From Acidobacteriota bacterium (GTDB lineage Bacteria > Acidobacteriota > Terriglobia > Terriglobales > Acidobacteriaceae): DNA of 6,926 bases. Position numbers and translations under genes: made by a program. This document shows, piece by piece, positions 1 to 5,879 of this stretch. Location: NCBI GenBank assembly GCA_021798655.1, contig JAJZFE010000090.1:1-6926 (forward strand), written 5' to 3'. A model generated the notes under the pieces. The model had not been told where the DNA came from. It worked only from the letters and a program-made list of their open reading frames with translations, and made no database searches. The stretch's first letter is position 1. Each line of letters begins with the position of its first letter.

Positions 1-100
1 TGGGCTTGGCGGCGGCGGGCTGCTGCGCGGGGAGCGCGAGGCCAGCGAGGCTGGCAAGGGCGGCGGTCAGGACGGCGGCAAAGGGGGAGCGATAGCGCAC
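1..100 (-). CDS. Secreted protein, 5' fragment (signal peptide only)
   Basis: Only the first 33 codons are in the window; the gene continues past the left edge. It starts with GTG at 100-98. An AAGGA Shine-Dalgarno sequence lies about 7-8 nt upstream on the minus strand, which decides this start. The peptide begins MRYRSPF and continues as an Ala/Leu-rich hydrophobic stretch (about residues 7-24). An ALPAQQPAAA segment follows, typical of a Sec signal peptide with cleavage near residues 25-26 and a Pro/Ala-rich linker after it. The mature protein is probably periplasmic or secreted. Nothing of the functional domain is visible, so no family can be named. It is divergent from the gene at 266. 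Confidence 0.6.
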   Translation of the reverse strand, partial: MRYRSPFAAVLTAALASLAGLALPAQQPAAAKP

Positions 101-265
101 GGCAGGTTCCTTGGGGTCGTACAACGGTGAATGACTACTCGACTAGGGTATCGTGCCGAGGGTTAGCGAGGGGAGAGAGTTTTTTTGCGAGGGGTGGGGC
201 GCGGGCGGTGGTGGCGGGGGTGACGGCTTGCTTCGCGGGCGGTGGGCAGATACCCTGAATGCACT
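101..265. promoter_or_regulatory. Divergent intergenic region with paired GATACCCT motif
   Basis: This 165-bp gap separates two divergent genes. The octamer GATACCCT occurs on the plus strand at 249-256 and on the minus strand at 152-145. Each copy has GGCA just upstream, separated by zero or one base. The plus copy can be read as a weak -10 (TACCCT, 251-256), 17 bp after TTGCTT (228-233). A start site from it would fall almost at the ATG at 266, giving a very short or leaderless message. The minus copy lies about 45 bp upstream of the GTG at 100 and has no evident -35. A shared operator is the other reading. A run of seven T at 180-186 has no stem before it, so I do not call a terminator. 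Confidence 0.3.
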
Positions 266-718
266 ATGTATGAAGACTTCACTGCTGTAGACCGCTGGAC
301 CGGAGAGACGCTGCACTGCGTGTGGAAGGGCACCCTCGTTGCGATTGCGACGCGCCATGCCGATGCGACCGACATACGGTTTGCGGTGAACGACAAGCCG
401 GTGTGGATCGCGATGCCCAACGCGGCGTGGGTGGAGCAGAAGCGGCGCAATGGCAAGGTGATTACCGACTACCTGGCGGCGCAGGCCGCGGGGCGGTATC
501 TGCGCGAGGCGATTGGCAGCGGGTATGACAATGGCCGCGAGATGTACACGATGAGTGTGGACGAGGTGTTGGCGCAGGTGGCCGCCGTGTTGAAGGAGGC
601 GGGCCATACGAGCAAACTGCCGTCGCTGCCCGTGGTGGACGGGGACGCGCATCCAGCGGAGCTGGACTTCCGCCTGCCGGGCGAGCCGGAGACGGTTGCA
701 GAGAGTGGCAGAGGCTAG
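266..718 (+). CDS. Conserved-looking hypothetical protein (150 aa)
   Basis: I do not recognise a family. The frame is open from a GTG at 242. I prefer ATG 266 (150 aa, starting MYEDFTAVDRWTGE) because the extra eight residues have no better ribosome site, although neither start has a clear Shine-Dalgarno. The protein is soluble, with no signal peptide or membrane segment. Residues about 15-60 look like short beta strands (LHCVWKGTLVAIATR, then IRFAVNDKPVWIAMP). Residues 60-110 look helical, containing KVITDYLAAQAAGRYLREAI and VDEVLAQVAAVLKEAG. The tail (about 115-150) is Pro/Glu/Gly-rich and probably disordered. Codon use is GC-rich like its neighbours, which supports real coding. It appears monocistronic, because an intrinsic terminator follows 43 nt after the stop. 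Confidence 0.65.
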   Translation: MYEDFTAVDRWTGETLHCVWKGTLVAIATRHADATDIRFAVNDKPVWIAMPNAAWVEQKRRNGKVITDYLAAQAAGRYLREAIGSGYDNGREMYTMSVDEVLAQVAAVLKEAGHTSKLPSLPVVDGDAHPAELDFRLPGEPETVAESGRG

Positions 719-760
719 ACCGGCACAGGCTAGCGGGCACAGGCAGAGAATCGAGAGAAG

Positions 761-783
761 GCCGCGCGCTGACGCGGCTTTTT
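761..783 (+). terminator. Intrinsic terminator after the 150-aa gene
   Basis: A GC stem GCCGCG (761-766) pairs with CGCGGC (773-778) around the 6-nt loop CGCTGA. Five T (779-783) follow directly, and G760/A759/A758 can extend the stem against the first T residues. This is a textbook rho-independent terminator for the plus-strand gene ending at 718. It separates that gene from the lactonase gene downstream. Confidence 0.8.
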
Positions 784-874
784 CTGTGGACGCGGAAGTG
801 ATAGACGCGGATGGAGTAAACTCCGGTGGGATTTAAAACATCGTAGAAGCGGTAGCCGTAGTTTGGTTGCTGGA

Positions 875-2059
875 ATGGGAGACTGCGTGATCGACAGGAA
901 GATGAGCCGGCGTGGGTTTGTGGTGGGAGCGGCGGCGGTGCCGATGGCGCTGCGGCAGATGGCGGGCGAGAATCTGCGCAACGCGAAGTACGTGTTGCTG
1001 GGCACGGACAAGGGCCAGGGGATCTATCGGGCATCGTGGAACAGCGCGACCGGAGAGATCGGCGTGCCGGAGCTGGCGGTGGCGACCGAGCGGCCGACGT
1101 ACATGGCCCGGCATCCGAAGAAAGCGGTGCTGTACGCGGCGAACGAGGCGAACAGCGGGGATGGCGGGCTGTCGGCGTTTGGGCTGGATGAGCGAACGGC
1201 GCAGCTGGAGGCGCTGGGGCGCGTGAGCACGCAGGGCGGCGCGCCGTGCTACGTGTCGGTAGACGAGAGCGGGCGAAGCGCGTTTGCGGCGAACTATATG
1301 GGCGGCAGCCTGGCGTCGTTCAACCTGAACGGCGATGGCACGGTGCAGGCGCCGGGGTACCTGTTCAACTGCAATGACAACGCGGCGTGCGGCGTGACGG
1401 GGCCGGTGGCGGCGCGGCAGGAGGCTCCGCATCTGCACTGTGCGGTGCTGTCGCCGGACAACCACCATGTGGTGGTGTGCAACCTGGGCGAGGACGCCAT
1501 TGAGGTGTTTCCGCTGGACCCCGGGGGCGAGCCTCCGCTGGATGCGCCGAAGCGCTTTGCGGCGCGGGCGGGATCGGGGCCGCGGCATGTGGTGTTCCAT
1601 CCGAACGGAAAGTGGATGTACTGCATCCACGAGCTGGACTGCACGATTGACGTGTACGAGTGGCGGACGAGCCGGAAGGAAGGCGCGTCGCTGATGCCGC
1701 TGGGTGGGAGCGTGGTGCAGACGGCGGCGGCGGGTTCGTCGCTGCAGGGCGATACCGCGTGCGAGGTGCTGGTGGATGAGCACGGACGGTTTGTGTATGC
1801 GAACACGCGCGGAGAGAACTCGCTGGTGGTGTACAAGGTGAATCCGAAGACGGGCTTTCTGACCGAGCAGCAGCGCGTGCAGACAGGCGGCACGGTGACG
1901 CGGCTGATCGCGCTGGACCCGACGCGGCAGTGGCTGCTGTGCATGAACCAGGGCTCGGACAGCGTGACGGTGTTTGCCCACGACGCGAAGACAGGCAGAC
2001 TGAGCGAGAAGCCGAAGACGTTCAAGGCAGACTCGCCGATGTGCGTGATGTGGGTGTAG
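875..2059 (+). CDS. 6-phosphogluconolactonase-family seven-bladed beta-propeller, Tat-type leader
   Basis: This is a lactonase-family protein (Pgl/YbhE-like seven-bladed propeller). Characterised members hydrolyse 6-phosphogluconolactone, but many exported paralogs have unknown lactone substrates. From ATG 875 it is 394 aa. Residues 11-15 are SRRGF, followed by VVGAAAVPMAL: a twin-arginine-type signal, so export as a folded protein is inferred. Family motifs are clear: HLHCAVLSPD (186-195) then VCNLGEDAIEVF (201-212), GSGPRHVVFHPNGKWMYC (233-250), CEVLVDEHGRFVYANTRGENS (about 296-316), then TGGTVTRLIALDPT and MNQGSDSVTVF near the C-terminus. Each is a propeller-blade repeat. Start choice is uncertain. 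TTG 863 is open, GTG 887 has GGGAG 5 nt upstream, and ATG 902 has AGGA too close. All of these keep the RR motif. Export argues against a plain cytoplasmic pentose-phosphate role. Confidence 0.9.
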   Translation: MGDCVIDRKMSRRGFVVGAAAVPMALRQMAGENLRNAKYVLLGTDKGQGIYRASWNSATGEIGVPELAVATERPTYMARHPKKAVLYAANEANSGDGGLSAFGLDERTAQLEALGRVSTQGGAPCYVSVDESGRSAFAANYMGGSLASFNLNGDGTVQAPGYLFNCNDNAACGVTGPVAARQEAPHLHCAVLSPDNHHVVVCNLGEDAIEVFPLDPGGEPPLDAPKRFAARAGSGPRHVVFHPNGKWMYCIHELDCTIDVYEWRTSRKEGASLMPLGGSVVQTAAAGSSLQGDTACEVLVDEHGRFVYANTRGENSLVVYKVNPKTGFLTEQQRVQTGGTVTRLIALDPTRQWLLCMNQGSDSVTVFAHDAKTGRLSEKPKTFKADSPMCVMWV

Positions 2060-2191
2060 GACGCTCCTGGTTGAGGCGTATCGCAGCCAGCGTGCAACCG
2101 CGGTGGCAGGGTCTCTGTCCAGATTCGAGCGAAGAGAAAAAACGAGATGCGAGAGCGACCCAGCAGGGCCGTTCTCCTCGACAGGGATGCC

Positions 2192-2458
2192 ATGTTCAAG
2201 CGCAGAGTGACGGTGACATATCGGGTGGGCAGCGGTGAAGCGGTGGCGTGTCCGGTGGGCTGGATCGACAACTTTGCAATGCGGAACTTTACCAACGACG
2301 CGGTCTTCGATGACACGCTGCCGGTGGGCGATGGCGCGATGGAGATTGGCCATCGCGTTCCGGTGGAGCGGCTGCACGAGGCGATGGAGGACTGGTTTCG
2401 GCGGAAGGGGTATTTGAAGAGCGGGGATGTGCTGGTGGTGGCGGAAGGCAGTGAGTAG
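2192..2458 (+). CDS. Small hypothetical protein (88 aa)
   Basis: No family is recognised. ATG 2192 has AGGGA (2183-2187) 4 nt upstream and gives MFKRRVTVTYRVGSGEAVAC. The longer start at ATG 2147 (103 aa) has a poorer ribosome site, and its extra codons end less often in G or C. The protein is soluble. Residues 1-45 look like beta strands (RRVTVTYRV, AVACPVGWIDNFAMRNF). An amphipathic helix follows (PVERLHEAMEDWFRRKG), and the end is GDVLVVAEGSE. Codon use matches the neighbours. It lies 132 nt after the lactonase gene on the same strand, so co-transcription is possible. Its TAG stop (2456-2458) sits inside the first unit of the heptamer array, so the repeat may have shaped this C-terminus. 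Confidence 0.6.
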   Translation: MFKRRVTVTYRVGSGEAVACPVGWIDNFAMRNFTNDAVFDDTLPVGDGAMEIGHRVPVERLHEAMEDWFRRKGYLKSGDVLVVAEGSE

Positions 2459-2503
2459 GAAGTAGGAAGTAGGAAATAGGAAGTAGGAAACAGGAAGTAG
2501 GAA
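2455..2503 (+). repeat. Seven tandem copies of heptamer GTAGGAA
   Basis: Exactly seven 7-bp units fill 49 bp: five are perfect GTAGGAA (units 1, 2, 3, 5, 7). Unit 4 is ATAGGAA and unit 6 is ACAGGAA. The array starts inside the stop codon of the upstream ORF. It is purine-only on the plus strand apart from the T or C in each unit. It is the left arm of the inverted repeat listed separately. Confidence 0.95.
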
Positions 2504-2576
2504 GCGTCGCATTGTTGCGCTACCAGACCGGTGTAGCGGCGGACCGTACGACGCTCTTACTTCCTATTCCCTACTT
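2467..2576. repeat. Long inverted repeat between convergent genes, with nested hairpins
   Basis: Positions 2467-2485 (within the heptamer array) match the reverse complement of 2558-2576 at 18 of 19 bases. A second pairing, AGCGTCG (2503-2509) with CGACGCT (2549-2555), lies inside the first. Inside that, CGCTAC (2518-2523) pairs with GTAGCG (2533-2538), and ACCGGT (2527-2532) is a palindrome next to the latter. The nested arms could form one long stem in either transcript. Its place between the stops at 2458 (plus) and 2585 (minus) suggests a bidirectional terminator or mRNA 3'-end protector. It could also be a palindromic mobile repeat of the REP/MITE kind. The function is inferred; the pairing is directly visible. 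Confidence 0.75.
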
Positions 2577-2584
2577 GCTGCTTG

Positions 2585-3631
2585 CTAGCTCTTCAACGTC
2601 TTGCCGTCGAGGACGAAGCGGTACTTGACGTCGGCTTTGAGGACGCGGTCGTAGGCTTCGGGGAGGCGGTCGTAGCTGATGAGTTCGATGTCGGCGACGA
2701 TGTTCTTTTCGGCGCAGAAGTCGAGCATCTCCTGGGTCTCCTTCATGCCGCCGATGGCCGAGCCGGCGAGCGAACGGCGGTTGGCGAGCAGCGAGAAGGG
2801 CGCGACGGAGAGCGGCTGCTCGGGCAGGCCGACCAGGCAGAGCGTGCCGTCGAGCTTGATAAGGTTGAGGTAGGCGTTCATGTCGTGCGGTGCGGAGACG
2901 CAGTCGAGGATGAAGTCGAAGGAGCCGGCGTGCTTGGCCATGTGCGCGGGGTCCTTGCTGATGACAACCTCGTTGGCACCGAGCTTGAGGGCGTCGTTCT
3001 GCTTGCTCTCCGACGTGGTGAAGAGGACGGTGTAGGCGCCGAAGGCGTGCGCGAACTTGAGGCCAAGATGGCCGAGACCGCCGAGGCCGACGATGCCGAC
3101 CTTCATGTTCGGGCCGACCTTCCAGTGCTTGAGCGGCGAGTAGGTGGTGATGCCGGCGCAGAGCAGCGGCGCGGTGGCGGCCATGTCAATGGTGGGCGAG
3201 AGGGTGTGGACGAAGCGCTCGGGGGTGACGATGAAGTCGGAGTAGCCGCCGAAGGTGCGCTCGCCGTTGCGCTGAATGGCGTTGTAGGTGTCCACGGCGC
3301 CGCCGTCGGAGCAGTAGACCTCGAGGCCGGCGTTGCAGTTGTCGCAGTGCAGGCAGCTTTCGACGATGACGCCGACGGCGGCGCGGTCGCCGACCTTGAA
3401 TTTGGTGACGGCGGAGCCGACGGCGGTGACGTGGCCGACGATCTCATGGCCGGGAACCATGGGGTAGAGCTCGCGGCCCCACTCGCCGCGGACCTGGTGG
3501 ATATCGGAGTGGCAGATGCCGCAGTAGTCGATGGCGACGACGACGTCGTCGGGCGCGGGTTCGCGACGGTCGAAGTGGAAGGGGGCGAGCGGGGAGGTCT
3601 TGGACTGGGCGGCGTAGCCGAGGGATTGCAT
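2585..3631 (-). CDS. yahK: Zinc-dependent NADP(H) alcohol dehydrogenase / aldehyde reductase (YahK/CAD type)
   Basis: This is a medium-chain dehydrogenase/reductase of the cinnamyl-alcohol-dehydrogenase branch, closest by eye to E. coli YahK, an NADPH-dependent aldehyde reductase. It has 348 aa, the usual length. Visible motifs: YCGICHSDIHQVRGEW with catalytic-zinc Cys37; GHE with His62; Cys158 in LLCAGITTYSPL; structural-zinc cysteines 93, 96, 99 and 107; the Rossmann loop GLGGLGHLG (182-190); FTTSESK (204-210), whose Ser/Lys suits NADP; and IGGMKETQEMLDFCAE (293-308). No key residue is missing. The start is ATG 3631 with GGAG 8 nt upstream. The frame is open for 41 more codons upstream, but those overlap the end of the preceding gene and do not resemble the family. 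The gene is 38 nt behind the TonB-C protein, so a two-gene transcript is possible. The physiological aldehyde is unknown. Confidence 0.93.
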   Translation of the reverse strand: MQSLGYAAQSKTSPLAPFHFDRREPAPDDVVVAIDYCGICHSDIHQVRGEWGRELYPMVPGHEIVGHVTAVGSAVTKFKVGDRAAVGVIVESCLHCDNCNAGLEVYCSDGGAVDTYNAIQRNGERTFGGYSDFIVTPERFVHTLSPTIDMAATAPLLCAGITTYSPLKHWKVGPNMKVGIVGLGGLGHLGLKFAHAFGAYTVLFTTSESKQNDALKLGANEVVISKDPAHMAKHAGSFDFILDCVSAPHDMNAYLNLIKLDGTLCLVGLPEQPLSVAPFSLLANRRSLAGSAIGGMKETQEMLDFCAEKNIVADIELISYDRLPEAYDRVLKADVKYRFVLDGKTLKS

Positions 3632-3669
3632 GGGGAGGACTCCGGTGAAGCGGGTTTGAGGGTGGGCTA

Positions 3670-4695
3670 TTAAGGATTGAGGTTGAAGTGAACTGTGATG
3701 GTGGTATCGACTTGGGTGGGCTGGCCGTTGAGGAGGACGGGTTGATACTGCCACTGCTTGACGGCATCGAGTGCAGCATCGCTGAGGAGCCCGTCAGGCG
3801 AAGAGACTACATCGAGAGAGTGGATTTTGCCATCGCGACCGACAAGAGCGGCGAAAATGACGGTTCCTCCGATCTGACGCCGTTTAGCCAGAGGCGGATA
3901 CGTGGGTGGCACCTTTTTGATGATCTTGCCTGCAAGCACAGCTCCGGCGACGCGCTCTGGCGAGCGATCATCGGTCGTCAGTGCCACTGGATTGGTCGTT
4001 GGGTCATAGGTTTCCAGGGTGGTGATCTTACCGTCGATGGCGGGCTTGCCGTAGTAGTCGACGGTGCTATGAAGGGCGACGTTGGTGCCGCGGAAGGAGC
4101 CGACGGTGTTACGGATAATCGCTTTACCCTCACTGTTGTCAATGATCAAGCGCAGGGTGTCACTACCCGGAGTGAGGCAGATGACGGGACCGGGGTCCAG
4201 GCCCATCTTGCCGTTAGAGGCCGGCAACCTGCGGCTGACGGAGAGGCAGGTGAGCGTTGCGTTGCCAAATTGCCTCGGGTTCTCGTCCACGCTGAGTTCC
4301 TCGTCCTTTGCGAAGTGGGGGATAGGGTTGACGACCTGATCGACGAGGTTGGAGACGAGGACGGCTTCGCGGTTAGCGACAGGCTCAAGGTCGCCGGAGG
4401 GGGTTGGAATTGTTCGATTGAACGAGGGGCTGGTGATCACCAGCCGACGCTGCGTGGGGGAGACCCACCACTCTTCGACGATGCCGGACTCCTTTTTCTT
4501 GCCGGCCAGGTCGTAGAGGTCGAAGGTCATGGCGAGGTGCCAGGGCTGGGTGCCCGGACGCAGCAGGGAGGTCTCGTCAGCAAGCTGCGTGATGCGCTGG
4601 CGGGCGTCTGGTGCCTGCGCGAGGGACGCGCAGGATGGGAGAATGAAAAGCAGCGGGAGGGTAGGAATCAGGTTGGGTCGCATCGTGAGAGGCAT
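3670..4695 (-). CDS. Secreted protein with C-terminal TonB domain
   Basis: It has 341 aa from ATG 4695; ATG 4683 (four residues shorter) is equally possible and neither has a strong Shine-Dalgarno. Residues about 5-26 form a signal peptide (LIPTLPLLFILPSCASLAQA), probably cut after SLA. Cys22 is not in a good lipobox because Pro20 precedes Ser21. Residues 30-255 are an unrecognised, probably beta-rich domain with the aromatic pair EEWWVSP near residue 76. Residues about 262-340 are a TonB C-terminal domain: PPTYPPLAKRRQIGGTVIF, VGRDGKI, then AALDAVKQWQYQP and a final TTITVHFNL strand. There is no N-terminal membrane anchor plus long Pro-rich linker, so this is not a classical energy-transducing TonB. 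A periplasmic or outer-membrane-associated role is inferred. It precedes the alcohol dehydrogenase gene by 38 nt on the same strand. Confidence 0.82.
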   Translation of the reverse strand: MPLTMRPNLIPTLPLLFILPSCASLAQAPDARQRITQLADETSLLRPGTQPWHLAMTFDLYDLAGKKKESGIVEEWWVSPTQRRLVITSPSFNRTIPTPSGDLEPVANREAVLVSNLVDQVVNPIPHFAKDEELSVDENPRQFGNATLTCLSVSRRLPASNGKMGLDPGPVICLTPGSDTLRLIIDNSEGKAIIRNTVGSFRGTNVALHSTVDYYGKPAIDGKITTLETYDPTTNPVALTTDDRSPERVAGAVLAGKIIKKVPPTYPPLAKRRQIGGTVIFAALVGRDGKIHSLDVVSSPDGLLSDAALDAVKQWQYQPVLLNGQPTQVDTTITVHFNLNP

Positions 4696-4746
4696 GTCCG
4701 CTGGCTGGCAGTTGTGACGGGCTGGAGTTGATCCATCGCTTTGGGC

Positions 4747-4752
4747 ATCATA
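4747..4752 (-). promoter_or_regulatory. Possible -10 element for the TonB-C gene
   Basis: The minus strand reads TATGAT at 4752-4747, five of six bases of the sigma-70 -10 consensus. It lies about 52 nt upstream of the ATG at 4695. No convincing -35 is found 16-18 bp upstream (TGACCA at 17 bp, ATGACC at 18 bp), so this is a weak call. Confidence 0.25.
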
Positions 4753-4936
4753 GCGCAGGTCTACGGCGCTGGTCATTGCCAAGAAGAGGCACCGGCAGGA
4801 GCATGTGCAACAGCCAATGCCGGGGTCTCTCCGCTGCGGCGCAAGGGCGCGCCTTCGGTCGAGATGACAGTTGATGAGAGAAGGCGGTGACGGAGAGTCC
4901 ACGTTCAACCTCGCTCAGGGGCATGACAGGCAAAGA
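4753..4936. repeat. Probable acidobacterial dispersed intergenic repeat
   Basis: The 245-bp gap between apt and the TonB-C gene holds no gene. Its core contains GGGGTCTCTCCGCTGCG (4822-4838) and CTTCGGTCGAGATGACA (4853-4869), with a short hairpin GGCGC/GCGCC (4838-4842 with 4849-4853) between them. From memory, such 'ATCTCGACCGAAG ... GCGGAGAGACCCC' segments recur in intergenic DNA of Acidobacteriaceae; I could not search to confirm. On the minus strand an open frame crosses it and joins the TonB-C gene, but the translation is Arg/Cys-rich and not protein-like. The outer limits of the repeat are approximate. Confidence 0.5.
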
Positions 4937-4940
4937 GGGT

Positions 4941-5483
4941 TTACTCGTCGTAGTGGATGAGGGAGAAGACGTCGATGTCGGGGAACTTTTCGCGGCCCTT
5001 GAGGAAGTCGAGCTCGACGGCGACGGTGACGCCGACGATCTCTGCGCCGAGCTGCTTGACGAGGTTGGCGGTGGCGAGCATGGTGCCGCCGGTGGCGAGC
5101 AGGTCGTCGACGATGATGACGCGCTGGCCGGGCTGGACGGCGTCCTTGTGGATCTGCAGGGAGTCCGAGCCGTACTCGAGGTCGTACTTGATGGTGAGCG
5201 TCTCGGCGGGGAGCTTGCCGGGCTTGCGGACAGGGACGAAGCCGGCGTTGAGGCGGTAAGCCAGCGCGGGGCCAAAGATGAAGCCGCGGGCTTCGATGCC
5301 GAGGACGAGATCGACGTGCTTGTCGATGTAGTACTGCGCGAAGGCGTCGATGAGCTCAGCGAAGCCGGTCTTGTCCTTGAGGACGGTGGTGATGTCGTAG
5401 AAGAGGATGCCGGGCTTGGGGAAGTCGGGGACGGAGCGGATGAGCTGCTTGAGGTGGTCGCAGTTGGGGACGGAGGTGGACAT
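4941..5483 (-). CDS. apt: Adenine phosphoribosyltransferase
   Basis: It makes AMP and pyrophosphate from adenine and PRPP in cytoplasmic purine salvage. The 180-aa length fits the family. Residues 17-34 ([18 protein letters not shown]) are the typical Apt N-terminus. [10 protein letters not shown] (62-71) is the base-site segment. RKPGKLP (86-92) is the flexible-loop start, and [13 protein letters not shown] (103-115) is the loop region. [14 protein letters not shown] (122-135) is the PRPP-binding motif with Asp126/Asp127. LDFLKGREK is the usual C-terminal signature. The start is ATG 5483, with AAGGAG about 10 nt upstream. It lies 78 nt behind acyP on the same strand, and the gap contains a perfect hairpin and a T9 tract on the minus strand. 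It is intact, with no odd residues. Confidence 0.97.
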   Translation of the reverse strand: MSTSVPNCDHLKQLIRSVPDFPKPGILFYDITTVLKDKTGFAELIDAFAQYYIDKHVDLVLGIEARGFIFGPALAYRLNAGFVPVRKPGKLPAETLTIKYDLEYGSDSLQIHKDAVQPGQRVIIVDDLLATGGTMLATANLVKQLGAEIVGVTVAVELDFLKGREKFPDIDVFSLIHYDE

Positions 5484-5504
5484 GCGGGCGTGGCTCCTTG
5501 GGGA

Positions 5505-5554
5505 TTCGTGGCACGAAGGGAACGCAGATTCCCTTCGGGAATGACAAAAAAAAA
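5505..5554. repeat. Palindromic intergenic element between acyP and apt
   Basis: CGAAGGGAA (5514-5522) and TTCCCTTCG (5529-5537) form a perfect 9-bp stem around the loop CGCAGA. A second, overlapping palindrome TTCGTG-G-CACGAA (5505-5517) shares the CGAA arm, so two hairpins are mutually exclusive. Nine A (5546-5554) followed by GA repeats lie beside it. In the acyP-to-apt direction the T9 tract comes before the main stem, so this is not a standard terminator for that direction. The 'TTTTTGTCATTCCCGAAGGGAATCTGC' arrangement resembles, from memory, the same acidobacterial intergenic repeat class as the 4753-4936 segment. It sits in the apt leader. Confidence 0.6.
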
Positions 5555-5561
5555 GAGAGAG

Positions 5562-5879
5562 CTACCAGGCTCCTTCGATCTTGAAGGCGGTGAGGCTGGC
5601 GGCTTCGGACTCGGCGAGTTCGTGCTCGATGACCTTGTCGACGCGGCTGCCGCGGGAGCCTTTGTGGAGCTGGGTGCGGAGGTCGGCGAGGTCGGCGGGG
5701 TCGCCGGCGACGAGGAGTTCGACCTCGCCGGAGTCGGTGTTGCGGACCCAGCCGCGCAGGTTGAGGTCGGCGGCCTCGCGGTGGACGAACCACCGGAAGC
5801 CGACACCCTGAACCCGGCCGCGAATGAGGAAGTGGAGGACCATGTTACGACGGAGAATTTCCTTGCCGTCCAGACTCAT
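5562..5879 (-). CDS. acyP: Acylphosphatase
   Basis: It hydrolyses carboxyl-phosphate bonds of acyl phosphates in the cytoplasm. The family signature GRVQGVGFRWFVH is present, with the catalytic Arg in GFR, and the catalytic Asn follows in GWVRNTDSGEVE. The C-terminus has the usual shape. From ATG 5879 it is 105 aa; from ATG 5843 it is 93 aa, closer to the usual 90-100. ATG 5879 has AAGGA 2-3 nt upstream, rather close. ATG 5843 begins one base after the TAA (5847-5845) of the upstream 305-codon ORF, which would allow translational coupling. The extra residues (MSLDGKEILRRN) overlap that ORF by 35 nt in another frame. This start region seems to have been altered by the islet upstream. It lies ahead of apt on the same strand. 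Confidence 0.93.
   Translation of the reverse strand: MSLDGKEILRRNMVLHFLIRGRVQGVGFRWFVHREAADLNLRGWVRNTDSGEVELLVAGDPADLADLRTQLHKGSRGSRVDKVIEHELAESEAASLTAFKIEGAW

Noticed and set aside
2455..2503. CRISPR-like array
   Set aside because: Units are 7 bp, contiguous and without spacers; this is a simple tandem repeat.
833..2512. 559-codon minus-strand open frame across the lactonase gene and the heptamer array
   Set aside because: The translation is His/Arg/Pro-rich without domains, and its N-terminus (repeating SYFLFPTS) is just the heptamer array read backwards. The plus-strand lactonase has clear family motifs.
2582..3673. 363-codon plus-strand frame antisense to the alcohol dehydrogenase gene
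   Set aside because: Low-complexity Val/Asp/Gly/Glu translation, a mirror of GC-rich third positions in a strongly supported dehydrogenase gene.
3632..3754. 41-residue N-terminal extension of the alcohol dehydrogenase
   Set aside because: It overlaps the end of the preceding gene, is unlike the family, and the ATG at 3631 has its own GGAG site.
3688..4731. 347-codon plus-strand frame antisense to the TonB-C gene
   Set aside because: No recognisable domain and Gly/Val/Asp-rich composition, while the minus strand shows a signal peptide and TonB C-terminal domain.
4696..4908. 71-residue N-terminal extension of the TonB-C protein
   Set aside because: It translates the intergenic repeat, is Arg/Cys-rich, and precedes a good signal peptide that begins at 4695 or 4683.
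5514..5537. Rho-independent terminator for acyP
   Set aside because: In the minus direction the T9 tract comes before the stem, not after it, and the weak GAGC/GCTC stem at the acyP stop is only 4 bp.
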